From contig NC_063069.1 in NCBI RefSeq assembly GCF_022605165.1, positions 5,208,001-5,272,000 of the forward strand: a stretch of 64,000 bases of DNA, given 5' to 3'. Numbering within the stretch: position 1 is the stretch's first letter; each line of letters starts with the position of its first letter. Of this stretch, positions 1-13,045 are shown one piece after another. Source of the stretch: Purpureocillium takamizusanense (lineage: Eukaryota; Ascomycota; Sordariomycetes; Hypocreales; Ophiocordycipitaceae). The notes under the pieces were generated by a model. It did not search any database. It worked only from the letters and a program-made list of their open reading frames with translations, and was not told where the DNA came from. Made by a program: the position numbers and the translations under genes.

Positions 1-1982
1 TCACGCCCATACGCGCTCTTTCTCGGACTCGAGGTGCTGTTTCCCGCCTAATAGACAGCTTCTCTCCACCCTCCCCGCCGGCCCCTTTCGAGGTAGCCAC
101 ACCTTGACCCGAAACATCGACTTCGACATGCCTGCTAACGGAACCAGTTCTTCAAAACGGCCCTTCCCATTGCGAAGCATATATACACCAACGCTGCGAA
201 AGCTCAATATCACGAGGAAAAAAAGCGAAGCCCTACACCATCAGACGCGACACGGCGCGCCGCGGCCGCCCTTCTCTACAACGAAGCATCCACGACTCGA
301 CATTCACCGCCCGGTATGGCAGACTATGTATCCAACAAACTCCACGTATATATACATTGCCCCTGAGGGGCGAACCGTCTCTCCTCGCCTCCCACTTCGC
401 TCTTCCCTCTTGCCACATCGCGGTCCGAGGGGGTCCCCGTTCAGTGATCGCCCTTCCTGCCGGGACGTCAACTCTGCCTCGGCGGGCGCTCGTCTGATAG
501 CAGCAGCAGCGGCAGAACCAGCGGTAGTAGCGGCAGGAACACCCTCCCTCCTAGACCATATTCGACCCTCGAGACAGACCTAGCACCCACCACAAAGCTA
601 TACGCACATACGGACGGATCGTCATTCACGTCAAGCCAAGGGGACGATACAAGACAAGCTCACCACCACCCCCATCGTGAAATGGACCATCACAATCCCA
701 TTACTAAGTTACTATACCAATCTCTAGTCTCGCAACACAGAGGACCGGAAAGGACAGCAAGTTCCCGAGCCGACTACATCCGACTACATCAGAAGAAGCC
801 GACTACGCGCGCGCCATGTACGCCAGAAACCTTTTGTCAGGCAAAACACACAATGACCCCGCCGCGTGGCCCAAAAGAAAGGCCCTCCCCCCCTTTTCCG
901 GTCCATAACTTATTCTCTCTTGCTGCTTCTTCTTTTCATTTCATACATGTACCGTCCTTTTTAGCCTCTTCAATCTTGTTTCCCAAGTTTTCAAACGCCC
1001 AAATACATCTCAGACGACGCACGTCGTCTTAAAACCATAAGCAGAAGGATATACTAAGTTAGATCAAGGAGATCAAGCGAGATAAGAAAGAGAAAAAACG
1101 TTGATGCGTGCCGTGATGAACATCGACAGCACAAGACTCTGCGCCCGAAAACGCCGCCCATCAAGGCCGACCCATCCATATTCACCAGGCCAATATCATT
1201 AACAATATGCAACTCAACGAGAGACGGGGAAAACACTTTCCCGCTCAGAATGGCAAATCAACGCCTAATGTCCAGAGACCACCAAATCGTACACGAAGGG
1301 AGACAGCGGGTCCGAAACGCGCTGAAGCAGGACAAGACAGGGGACAAAGGAAAGACTAGGCTCGCCGTTGATGCAGCACACGCCATGACGGTATGGATAC
1401 AGTAGCGATAAGAAGGAAGACGAGGAAACGGAACAAAGTCGAGGGAGGACTCGCGTGCTAGAAAGAATATCAGGAGAGAGATCAGAGACCCCATCAGGTC
1501 AGGCAGCCATCCGTACCGTCGACTAAAAGAGTGTCTAGGGAGACACAGGCTAGGGCGGAACGTTGGTCCCTCCAGAGCAGCTCAAAGAAAGTACGAGATA
1601 TCATCACCAGTGAAATCATACAGAAGTACGCAAACAACCGAGCATGCACAAGGAAAGAAGCAAACGTGCTAAAGCAGATAAACTGTAAAATTGACTGCTG
1701 ACCATCCACACCGGAGGACTAAAATCTCCAACGCCGGTCGTAATCGAGACTCGGGAAAATAATCGAGAGCGTTCATAGAGCCGTGCAGAGCAGTGTTGAA
1801 AAATGTCATCCGACGTGTCGATGATAGGATTCAGCCCCAACGCCTCAACGTCTCACCAGGCGAATGCTCTCCCAAATATGGAAGGCCGCCACGAACCAAA
1901 GAACATCAAAACGAGTGCCCCAGCGTTTGCTTAGGTCTGAATGATCCAGCCGGTCGTCAACAAGTCAATGCAGATTCGTCAT
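1..1982. other. Spacer without a convincing gene (left edge)
   Basis: No reading frame here has recognisable protein features. The ORFs present are short, overlap on both strands and are Arg/Ser/Pro rich, as expected from chance in GC-rich DNA. The right part, near 1000-1980, is downstream of the leftward RRM gene and may hold its 3' UTR; this is inference from position only. Confidence 0.5.
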
Positions 1983-3420
1983 TTACTGCCACACGTTAGC
2001 GAACCACCATTTTCCAATAACTTCGTCGTCAGCTTACCTGCGGCGGGCCGGCAGGGCCGGGGCCAGGGGGGCCTGGAGGAGCCTGAAGGCCGGGAGCAGG
2101 GCCGCCAAAGTGCTGAGGGCCGTAGGGACCGGGGCCAGGCTGGCCGGGCATGCCCATGTAGTGAGGGGGAGGAGGCGCCGGGCGGTAGGGGGTTCCAACG
2201 CCCGAGTTGTTCTGGGATCGGCCCCAGCTGAGGCGCACACGCGAGTTGCCAATGGGGTAGCCCTGCATCTGGTTGATGGCCATCTCGGCAGCGTGGCGGT
2301 GGACGAACTGGACGAAGCCGCAGCCCTTGCCAGGGGGGATCTTGACGTAGGTGATCTCGCCGAAGCCCTGGAAGAAAGATCGGAGCTCGTCTTCGGTGAC
2401 GTAACCGGACAGGCCACCGACGAAGACGGTGGTGTTGTTGGGGTCCGTGAACTGGTTCATCTGGGTGGCAGGGTTATAGCCACCACCGTAGGGGAAGCCG
2501 CCCATGCCTCCCCACATCTGCTGCTGGGGCATGCCGCCGCCCATCATGGGGCCGCCCTGCTGGCCGTGGCCGCCGAAACCATGGTTGCCACTAGGATCAG
2601 TTAGAATCATGCCAAATCAACTCGGGAACCCTCGCCAGGACATACCGGTTCTTGGGCGTGGCGGTCGAGATTCTCATGGGCCGGTTGCCGCAGTACACAC
2701 CCTGCATCTCAACGAGGGCGCGCTGCTGGTCGTTCTCGTCGGAGAAGCGGACGAAGCCGTAGCCGCGGCTCTGGCCGGACATGGCATCCGTCATGATCTT
2801 GGCGGACTTGCAGGACGGGAAGCGAGCCTGGAAGAGAGAAACCAGGACGTACTCGTTAACCTCGGGGCCGAGATCACCGACAAAGATGCTGTACTCGGGT
2901 CCACGGTCGTCACTAGATTGGGCGAGTCAGAATCGCCAACAAACTCATCGCCAACGCCGACATCAAGCTTACCGGCGGTCAACCAGTCCGCCACCAGAAG
3001 CCCAGTTAAGCTTAAACTGACGGGAGCTGTTGGGAACAGGGGTGCCGTTCAGTCCAAGGGCCTTGGTGGCCGCGTCAGGAGTGGTGAACTCCACGAAGCA
3101 GTAGCCAGCGTTACTGGGGCAGCATTAGCATGGCTGGTTTGACAGTTTGGCCATACGAGACGGCTCACCCAGAATTCTTATCGCGGATGACCTTGACGTT
3201 GACGGTCTCACCAGCGGCGGAGAGGAAAACGCCCTTGATGAAGTTCTCGTCCATCCAAGGCTCAAGCTCGCCCATCCTGCCGCAGCGTTAGTCTACGCAA
3301 TGGGGATTTCTGGCGATTCAACACGAACCAGAGAGTCGTCTTGGGCTGCTCCTGGCCACCAGGGGGAGGGGCCACAGCCGACATGTCAGTGGCAGGGGGG
3401 GTTCCGTTGGGGAAAGACAT
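1983..3420 (-). CDS. csx1: Three-RRM RNA-binding protein, Csx1/Nam8/TRNAU1AP type
   Basis: Predicted cytoplasmic/nuclear RNA-binding protein of about 387 residues that should bind A/U-rich mRNA. Relatives are S. pombe Csx1 (stress mRNA stability) and yeast Nam8/Ngr1 (splicing and mRNA decay). The exons read leftward as 3420-3329, 3276-3169, 3113-2973, 2912-2646, 2590-2038 and 1985-1983. RRM1 is the divergent type starting KTTLWMGELEPWMDE. RRM2 has RNP2 YSIFVGDLGPEV and RNP1 RGYGFVRF. RRM3 has RNP2 TTVFVGGLSG and RNP1 GCGFVQF. A Gly/Met/Gln linker separates RRM2 and RRM3, and the C-terminus is Pro/Gly-rich. The ATG at 3420 is followed directly by a short disordered leader before RRM1. The last intron (2037-1986, branch CTAAC) is followed immediately by TAA, so the final coding exon is only a stop codon. 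Function in this organism is inferred from the family. Confidence 0.88.
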
Positions 3421-6400
3421 TTTGGCTGCGTAGAACTCGAAAGTCGTTTGGAGACGTTACTGAACTTGTGCGAAAGAGGGTGCGATGTTTGCCGAAAGAG
3501 GACGTCGACGGAAGTTCTAACAGGAGACCTTCAGACGCTGGAAGAGGGAGGGTCAGCCGGCTATTCAACAGCCTGAGGCAACAAGCCCTCCTTGGTCCCG
3601 GAGATGAGAGTGAATGCTGCAGTGCTCCACCGGTTGCCGCACGATGCAGTGAATGGTCTTGATTCACTTGACCCGACCGAACGATGCTATGCTGCAGGCT
3701 GCCCCACACACATGTCCACATGGAGGAGGGTTGGAGACACCTTACCAAAGAGTGGATAGAAATGAGAAGCCGTTAACGACAATTTTATCGCTATACAGTC
3801 TATGCTCTTGTTAGCTGACGTCAACCATTATAGAGCGTAGCATTTGCACTCACCTATTCGACGCGGTAGAAGCCCCAAAAGGATGCTGAGCGGTCGTATC
3901 GAAACGGGAATCGGGAAAGAATCGAGAAAGGCTGGTATCCAGACCTAATGCCGAGACTCCGAGAAGTAGTCGAAAGACAAGAATTCTGTCAAGACACCGA
4001 CACGCCGCGTTTGGAGCTGCAAACGAATGCGTTTGAAGATTCCTGCGGGGGGAGGCGTAGCAACAATGTCCGATGGGGGACCGAAGCTGACGCTTGACGC
4101 GGGAGGTCGTTGGAGATTCGTGAACGGAACGCACGCGTTACCAGAGATTCCGAAGGATCGTGGTTGTACAGCTGAAACGCTCTTAAATCACTAGAACCTA
4201 CTTGAACGGTTAGCATGGATGTCGTGGCATGCATTTTGCATGCCCGCTCGTGGTCCATCCAGGAGAAGTCCTGGGCGCGCTAGATGGTTGGTCGAGCCTC
4301 CGAGTTTCTTCGCAAGTCGACGGGAGGCGTGAACCCCGGTGGGCCGGCTTTCCTGTTCCTCTGGACCAGCCCTCGAGGCAAAATTCAGTCGCCATCTCGG
4401 ACGACGTCCATGGGCACCTTCGCTTCGCAACGGCATGCGATGAGCCTTGCGTTCGACAGCGCGGTTTCGAGGTTGATGCCCGCGGGCGGGTCTAGTCATC
4501 CCGGACTAGGCGCGGCGTAGGTGCGCATCGTCGCAAATCCCCATCCTGGAGGTTCCTTCGCCATTGCCAATGCGGATACCGTTGGTATATGTCCACTCAA
4601 GCTGTAGTGACTGTCGCAACATGCCCGCCGGTGTGTCATATCAGGCGTCAAATCACCCAAGCCCGTGGCTAGGCCGATGAAAGGTCCCCCAGCCGGGTTT
4701 GAAGACATCCCGAGGGTGGAAATGATTGAGAGGCCCGCGGATGTCGCATGTACACAGTTGATGAAGGCGTCGACGCACTCTCCGATCGTGGAAGAGAGCA
4801 TGCGCCGCCGCTCAGTCGCGACTCGCATCCGGACGACGCACCGCGCCCGACGCTGCACACGTGGCGCTGTCGGCACGCGAGACGCAGGCGACAGCGCAAT
4901 CAAGTCGCGCCCGACCGAGTCGCAGGACACACTGCATCGCTGGCCGACTGCAGCCCAAACGGGTGCATGGCGTCGCATATTGTGGCTTGGGTCGGGATAC
5001 ACGGCCACAGCCCTCAAAACGCTGGCGGCCATTTGGGCACCCGGAGCGTGCCGCGGCTTGTCGTCGGCTCGGCAGGGCTTGCGCGCGCGCGCACCGAGGC
5101 CCGGCTCGTTGGCGCGGGCTGTCGGAGTCGTCGAAGTCGCGTCGTCGTCCACGAAGCGGGTAGCAGTCGGTCGAGGAAGGATCCCATTTGGAGGGGGTTC
5201 GTGCAGGCCAGGCGGACGGACGGGGCCGCATCCGCCGCGGGCGGCGCACCGGGAGGCCGGGAGGACCACGAGAAGATAGGGCAAGGGCAAGGCGCGGAAT
5301 CAGCGCGCAAGGGGATGGGGAGCAGGTCAAACTCACTTTTAGGCGCCGGCAAAACCAACCGTAACGTTCTTAGCCAGTATCCGAAACACGCGCAAAGGAA
5401 GAGCCGTGAAAGGGTGATGGGGATTGTGAGGTGAGGAAGGAAAGGGAAAGGGAAAAAAAGGTCGTGGGACAGCGGAGAGACGGAACGAGCTTTTTTTCTG
5501 ACGACTGGTGCTCGGTAGGTGCTTGCTGTGGCCCTCTCTCTCGTTGGACACGAAGACTCTTTGCACAGCCTGGGCTGGGGCGGCCGGGTCGCGCGGGGAT
5601 CAGGATTAGGCGAAGGCAGGGGAAAATTGTCCACCGGGCCAGGCCAGGCGGGCAGACGGGCAGGGCAAGGCAGGGCAGGGGTGGAGGGGGCGTGTCTCTT
5701 GCGCGGCCAAGGATCTTCGATCTTTGAGCCAGTGGTTTGGGTTTGGATTGGCGTGCGATGGCTTGGGTTGGCGTGGTGGGTGGGCTCGTCCTCGGGCTGG
5801 TGGAGGGAGGGATCGCGTCCTGCGGGTGGGCGTCAGTCGGGGTCACGATGCAGCGCCAGTTCCCTCGTCCCAGCTCGGCGTCCAGTCAAGCGGCCGACAC
5901 GAATGGCGTTGCTTTTGGGGTATTGTCTTGTGTGAAACACGCACAAACGAATCGATGTTCCGATGAGGCAGGCCTGACAAGGCGGCGTCTCGTCTCCGTT
6001 GTGCGGGACCGAGGTTGTTCGCAGATGCAGCCGACGAAGCAACGACAACGACGACAATGGGCGGCAGATGTACGGACGGGGCACGGAGCTGCGATGTCGA
6101 CGTACGGCCAACTTGACGTGACTGCCAGGGGGGGCTGGGGAGGGCTAGTGCGCTGAAACTGCCGCTCGTCGGTATCGAGATCGGATGCTGTCGAAACAGG
6201 GCGCGGACGAGCGTCAACACGGTGATGAGTCGCAGTGCACGAGGTACAAGGCGGAAGGTACAGGAACGCAAGTAAGTACGTCAGGTATCAGACAGTCGGC
6301 AGCTGCGAGAGTACTGTACGGCTGGAACCGCGGGCAGGTCAAGAAGAAAAAGGACGAGTAAAAGGACTGCTCTGGAGGGCAAAACGACCAAAGAAATCCT

Positions 6401-8647
6401 CGACGTGATCAAACGAAACAACGATGATGTCGGAGCGAGGGGGAGGAAAGAAGCGGAAACGGACCATGAGAGCCTTATGTACTCACTCGTACGCAGCGCC
6501 TCGAGGACAACGGCGATGGACGACGGTACGTACGGCAACGGAGGGGACTCGCGATGGACAACCTACCCAACTGGCGTGCTTGGCTCAGCAGGCCAGGCGG
6601 ACTGGGCTGGGCTGGGCTGGGCTGCTCGATAGCGGGACGATGGCGTGCGTGCACAGGCGGGCGCGTTTGGACTTCGTTTGGCTGGTGGGTGGCGCTGGGG
6701 AGGAGGGACAGACGATGGCGTGGGAGTGGGCGAGGGCGAGGGCGAGGGCGAGGACTGGAGGTGGGGGGGGGAGAAGCTGAGGTGTGGAGGAGTGGTGTGG
6801 GCGCAGTAAATTGAAGAAGCCATGACTACGGAGTACCTACGAAGCAGAGCCAGTGGAGGTTGAGGAAGCAGCGCTGGAGGAACAGACTCCCCAGTATACC
6901 TTTTAGGTAGGAAAGACCCAGCAGGTGCCCAGGTGAGGTGACTGCCAACCTGGAAGGCTCCTCCCAGCACGTCCGCCTTGGGACTGGGATCAACCACGAC
7001 AGTCGGCACGTTAGGCAGTACAAGGTACAGTACGGAGTATAGGTAGTGGAGGTGCCTGGGCGTCGTGCCTCTGTACCCGCCTGACGTACCTCTGCGAGCT
7101 CCGCTCCTGCAAGCTCTGAAGTGCCTGCCCGGGCTGCTAAGGTAAGTTCTCCCTCTTGGTCCGTTAGTTTCCTCGAACACAATTGCGTCAAGCAACTGCG
7201 ACTCCGTCAAGGGACGATGGCCGGACCAGACGGCAATACGGCCTCACTCAGAAAGCTCGGCCCCGCTACGCTCCGTCTTCAACAGTGGTGCGTAGGGCTC
7301 TCCGTGGCTCCTCCTTGAGCTGGAGCTAGTCGAGACAACATCCACTTAGTACTAATGGATAGACGGACGTACCTGCGACTCGCAGGACGCGGCCCGCTCA
7401 TATCACAGCAGCAACATGCACAACAGAGATCCAGGAACCAAACCAGCGTCGGGGCCCGAGACTGTGTCGGCTGGCCTTGTTGTCTCGAGACTGTACTACC
7501 AAGACTATATGCACGCGATGACGGAGGTCCAGGGGTCACCCTGGCCTCGCTTGGGCCATTGTGTAAGGCTAGTACCTATCCAAGCTCGAATGCCTTGGCC
7601 ACCCTGGCCTGGGCAATCCGTGCTGCCCAAGGCGAGGCTTGCTCCCTCCCGTTGTTGATGAGCAGCAGCCCGCCTACAGCCCTACGCCGCCCAATTCCCT
7701 TCGAGGAGATGCTGAGGCACCAGAGTGAGGCGCGAGTCAACCTACTAAGGGACGCCTAAAGACGGAGTGGAGCAAGCCCAGGGCTGACCACCTCAAGTAC
7801 CTGAGCTGGGATCACTCCCGGCTGGGAGAGCCCTGCCCCGTTCCGTTCCAGCAGGGCAACTGAGGTCTTGGGGGTTGTTGATGGTGCATCCGGGCTCCAG
7901 CCGGGGCTGCCTGGGGCCATCTTCTGCCGTGCGCGCGCTTCGGCTGCCGCTGTGCATTTATTTACCTCTTACCATGGAACCCGGTACGGTTGGAGTAACT
8001 TGCTACCTGAGTACAGGTACTCATGGAGGTACAGTACCTGCATCGTGCTGACGCCTTGTGCATTGATTCATCAGGGCACTGCTGCCTGACTGGACAGTCC
8101 CGTCGGTAGTACTCATGAATGGATCGTGGCCACGGAGAGAGCTCTGCAGTCGCATCGGCAATTCTGCACATGCATCTGGAAAGACTCGCCCTGCTGTGCA
8201 ACAGCGAGAAACGTGGCCGGCAGCGAGAGCCAGCCCGCCCGTCGGGAGTCTACAGGCGTCCGGGTTTCAACGAACGGGCACCAGCCGGCAACGGGCAAGC
8301 ACGGACAGCCGAGGTTGCGCAGGGGCCGCGACGATGACGGGGTGAGGTGAGAGAGCCCCAGCACCGTCGACGGGACGGCCATCTATGGTCTCAACTGCGG
8401 CAGTTTCCTACCTTTTGAAAAAGTTCCTAGGAGCAGGCAAGATGCTAATAAGATGCTACTAGTCCAATGGGACATGCGATATGGGCTGTTACTGTACCGC
8501 TATCAACGGCCCCAAAACATGCAGTCAGCCTCGTAACTTGGCGAACGAATGCAGGACGGTGACAAGCAGCTTGGACGGTCCCGCTCTCAGTCCTGACTGA
8601 CGGGCTAACACGGTCCAAGTACCGTCTACCTTTGGCTACTCTAACCC

Positions 8648-8691
8648 GCACACACAGACACACACTCACACACTCGCTCACACACACACAC
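8648..8691. repeat. (CA)n microsatellite, interrupted
   Basis: Imperfect CA dinucleotide repeat with CT/GA interruptions, followed directly by a GGCC-rich palindrome (CCGGCCGGCCGG) at about 8691-8702. It is non-coding as far as can be seen. Confidence 0.85.
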
Positions 8692-10509
8692 CGGCCGGCC
8701 GGCAACCAGCTGTCCGCCCGCCCAGGACCTCGTGGAATGCAAAAGACACCGATGGAGCCGCCTGCATGGGTCCCGTCTGGCTGGAAGGTCCTGTTCTGCC
8801 CGCTGACTGGCCGTGAGCACCCCTGTCGCCGTACGAGCAGCGTTCAAACTACGAACCGACGGCGCATCGTGAAATCATGCACCACGAATGTGACGCCAAC
8901 AAAACTGACAAGCGACGACGGCGATGGCGGCGACGGGGACGACGACACAGGCTCCACGCCCGGGGAGGGGACATTGTCCTCCCTCCGCTTCTCTCCCTGC
9001 CGAACGAGCACAAGCAGCACCCCGGGGGGGAGGCGGCGGCGGCGGCGGCGGCTCGGGGTCCTTGTACTATGGCCGCCCCTTCTTCGCCTTTGCAAACACC
9101 CGCGCGGATTCCAGCCGGCGTGTTTTGTGGTGCGACCGACCGACCGACCAACCGTCGGCGCGGCGCCCCCCCGCTTCCCAGACAGAGGAGGGAGGGAGAA
9201 TGAAATGGCACATGGAGACGCGAGACACGCGGGATGCCCGGTGTCGTGACTCTCTGTGTCTGTGTGTTTGTCCATCCGTGTGTTGACGGATCCGGCCCCG
9301 TGGAACGAGTCGCCGAGCACGTTTACGTACTGTACATACGGGGCGGTCGTGATCGCATCTGGACTGTCACCGGCAGTAACTACCAGTAACACACATTCAT
9401 GCGGCTGAGCCCATGTCGTGCAGCTCCCTGCCGCTGCTGCTATTGCCGCTGCTGTGTGCAGGTATCAAACGTCCATCACAAATACGTACTGTATGTGCCT
9501 TCATGTGTTGTACATCTAAACATGCAGCGAGACCGTCTGCCAACGCGGGTCGGGCTGCTTCTTGATTTTTGATGATTTTTTTTTTCACTTTCTTCGCCTT
9601 CTTTGCATGCCAAACCTCTTGTCTCACCCATCTCGTTCATCTCATTCAACTCGGTGCGACTTCCAGATGCTCCCGCCCACGACCCGTGTCTCGGCCTGTC
9701 TGCTGCTACTGCTGCTGCTGCTTACTGCTCCTGCTTGCTGCCCCTGCGTCGGCGTCACCCTACCGACTCCTTGCATCCATCCTTGTCCTCCTTTCGTCAA
9801 TGACACGATGCCTCTTCGCCCCTTCTTTCTCCCTTTGGCGCGGCAGGGTTTGTTCCTCAACCACGGCATTTTTACGTACTACGAACTTGGTGGCCCGGTT
9901 GTGACAGCTTCAAACGGACAGGCCGCCCGCCCGCCCGCAACCCGCCCCTGTTGGTCTTGTCTTGTGTGTCGATTGCTCTCCCTTGCCATAAGGTGAGGTC
10001 ATTGCCGAATGAGTTTGTCGAACCGTGCTCCGGCGTCACTGCCGTCCGGCCCATCTATCCATGTCCTGCTTGGGCTGATCGAGCCACGATTTGATGGATG
10101 CCTCGCAAACCGACCGACGAATGGCTTGGGGCATCAATCCAGTCTTCCGTCGATGACCCCAATTGCCGGCGCGTTCCGCACGTCTCAATTTTTTTAATTT
10201 TTTTTTTTTTCTCTGTTGCCGGTGCCTGGGGAACTACTGCTCCATTCGCCATGTGGTGGTGGCTCCCCCCGTCTCCCCCGTCATCCCCCTCTCTCAGCTT
10301 CCTCCATCGCGCATTGTCTTTGATCCGAAGCCCGACCAATTCCTCGAGCGCGCCTCCGTGTCGTAGCCCAATCAAACAGCACTCACTCTCTTGTCCGAGT
10401 GCCCTCTGTCTGACCCCGCCGCCGCCGCCGCCGCTGCCGCCGCCGCTCTGTGATGTTCCGTTGGCCGGGGACACGCAGCAGCGCATAGGATTTTGTTGTA
10501 CGTATAGTA

Positions 10510-10542
10510 CACACACACATACGCATACGCATACGCATACGC
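10510..10542. repeat. (AC)n then (ATACGC)n microsatellite
   Basis: A short AC run is followed by about four copies of a six-base unit ATACGC. It faces a GT run 90 bases to the right, so a transcript of the region could fold the AC and GT runs together. Confidence 0.85.
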
Positions 10543-10631
10543 GGCGTTGCCGTGACGCAGAACACGAGATGATGCATCATGCACCACAATAGTAGCATGT
10601 GTCCATCGCGGGGTTCGTGTGCGTGTATAGT

Positions 10632-10660
10632 ATGTGTGTGTGTGTGTGTGCGTGTGTGTG
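10632..10660. repeat. (GT)n microsatellite
   Basis: Nearly pure GT repeat with a single GC interruption. It is complementary to the AC-rich repeat at 10510-10542 and so forms an inverted pair with it. Confidence 0.85.
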
Positions 10661-13045
10661 GCGCACCCAGCAGCCACCAACAATGGGGGCCCGACAAATG
10701 GGAGCTTTTCCCAGGCTGCTGGAGACGCTGATGAGGGGCGCGTCGCGTGCCTGGTGAGAAATTATACCGGTGCCTTGCCCGTGGCAGGGCCGAGTACCTC
10801 CGTACTGTATGCGTGGTGGAGTGGCCTTCAAAACATTGCGCGCGCTTCTTCGTATGGATATCACCAAGAGCAGCAGCACGCAGGTAAGCCGAACCAAACG
10901 ACATGGACGGGCCGCCCTCCCAACGGATACTACCTACTTCGTACATACATACATCTTCGAGAGTCGTTTGCTGCTGCATGTCCCCAAGTAAATCTACAGC
11001 ACTGTATGTAGTATAGGTAGTACCGTGCCGTCCGGGCTGGCCTCTGCGTTGCCTTGTTGTCAAACTCGTGTCACCCACCACCTCCAACAACAATACCCGT
11101 GCGCCAATTTTTCTGCCGCGCGGAAGGGAGCTTGGACGACAACAGCGTTTCAACCCAGATCGAGGGAACTCGGGCCTCTTTCTTGCCTTGCACCTGCGCG
11201 TCCCGCAGGGCCGGATTGCCGCTGCACGGGATCGACAAGCGACCCCTGCATGCTGATGGCAACGTCAGCTGAATGGCCGGACCCTCGCGAGCCTCCATGC
11301 CTGGCACGCACGCACGGGCAGCTGAGGTCTCTCGGGGGCCTCAACAATACCTGCTATGAGTACGTACATACATCAAAATACCCACCCAAGAAGTCGATCG
11401 TCAGTTGCCATGCTTTACACCTAGCGTTTCTCTCGGCCGTAGCACACGCATACACTACATGCAAGCATGCATGCACGACGCCGCGCTCTGATCGTGGGCG
11501 GGAGCAAGCTGTGCTGTTTTTGCGGAAATGCGTATTCACAGAGGCGCCCAGCCTGGTTCACGAGGAGGCTCAACCATGCGCCCCCCCTCGTGCACCTGGA
11601 TGTACATACGAATACAGTAGCGCAGGCACCAACCACATGCCGTCAGCCGCAGCTTGTGAAAACGAAAGGCACCTATTGTTACTAGTACTACTATCACCTT
11701 CCAGGTCGTGAGTACTTCGTACCTTGGGCCATCGAGAGAGGGAGGCGTGTGTCTAGTCGGTGCGGGGCTCCATGACTGCTAGCTCGCAAAGCTTTTTCCC
11801 ATCCGTGAACTCTGTTGGTGCCCAGGCAGCACACTTGGGAGGGGAAAGCAAGTGCTCTGCGACCAATGTTTGTTTCCGGAGCTGGGACCCGTGAAATGCG
11901 GGAGATGCTTTGGCCATGGGGGGAACAGAGGGGGGCTTGGGGGGGCCAGGCCTGAGCAGCGTTGTTGGACCTCGAGGCCGGCAAGCACGATTCCCATGTC
12001 TTGATGGAGGCCGGGCTGATTGTTGGCCGTTCCAGCCATCTGCTCCCTTGGCATTGGCATGCTGGTATTGAACCAACAGTCGGCAGGACGCGCCGAGTGA
12101 GCTAGGCTACGTAACCGGTAGCACTACTATTTCGTACTGCCGAGCGCCTCGTCGTCGACCCGAGTCGCTGCCGGAGCTGCACCACGGAGATCATCAAATT
12201 CCGTCTCCTGCAAAGGTTCGGATCACAGGGTCATTCTCCTAACGGGCGCATGAGGCAGCACAGCAGGCGCACAATCAAGACTGTGATCGGTTGATTTCAA
12301 TATCGAGAGGCTTTCCGCGGCCTCACACCAGTCGTTAGAGAAGCGTCCGCGGCTCGACCATTGCCATGGCTTGAGTAGACGCTCCCATCTTGGGAAAGCA
12401 GTGGCGGACCCTCTTCATATACACGAGCGCAGCGGACTGTGCACAGCAATCCCCCGAGCCTCTTGCTGAAGACGATGCTGATGCGTTGCTGGCAGCTGCA
12501 CTCTGTCGAGTGGTGGTCCGAGGGCCAGAGTCCCGGGACCGCCGCATTCGACGCCAAAAGCGTAGACCCGAGAGTTCTGAGCTCCACGAACACTTTTTCA
12601 AAGCCTCGCCCCAGTTATACAACGCGTCGTCAGGTGTGCTAGCCGTGACCGTTCATATCAGCACTCTGGAGACTGGCCGTCGTGTTCTTCGTCCATAATA
12701 TTCATCACGTGACGCCCCTCGATGACCAGCGTCGGGTCCGAACGCTCTGAGCGTACCTGGATTGATTAGTCATGCGACGACCACCCACACACCTTTCGGC
12801 GCGCCACCCGTCCGTCAGGCAGCTGCTGGCTGGCGACATGACGGGGAGCTCCATCGTCACCACGGAGCTGCCTGCCTCATATCTGGTCCACCGCAACAGA
12901 GCCTTGTTGCATTTCCAAATAGATTTGTCTTTCCCTTGTCCCTTTTTCCTGTTCATTGCCGTGCTCTGCAGGTTTCTTGCTCCCTTCATGAACACTCTGC
13001 GCCACGTCCCTGTCGCCCCTCCACGCCCCAGAGGCCGCCCTCACC

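Larger units (their letters stand above)
3421..13045. other. Long gene-poor spacer with microsatellites
   Basis: About 9.6 kb lies between two divergently read genes. The part just right of 3420 should hold the promoter and 5' UTR of the RRM gene; leftward splice-donor-like motifs near 3745 and 3853 suggest 5' UTR introns. ORFs of 200-260 codons at 4.5-5.6 kb overlap on several frames and strands, have no domain or hydrophobic pattern, and look like GC-rich chance ORFs. Simple repeats occur at 8648-8691, 9036-9055, 10510-10542 and 10632-10660. The last few hundred bases precede the ECM29 start and should contain its promoter. I see no tRNA or rRNA. A long non-coding transcript or a fast-evolving small gene cannot be excluded by eye. 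Confidence 0.5.

Noticed and set aside
4496..5634. Overlapping 170-260-codon ORFs on both strands
   Set aside because: They overlap in four frames, are Arg/Ala/Ser/Pro rich and carry no domain, signal or membrane pattern. This is what GC-rich DNA gives by chance, probably within the 5' flank of the Csx1-type gene.
10383..11153. Leftward ORF of 256 codons
   Set aside because: Its length comes from translating microsatellites (Arg-Met, Thr-His and Arg runs). No credible protein content.
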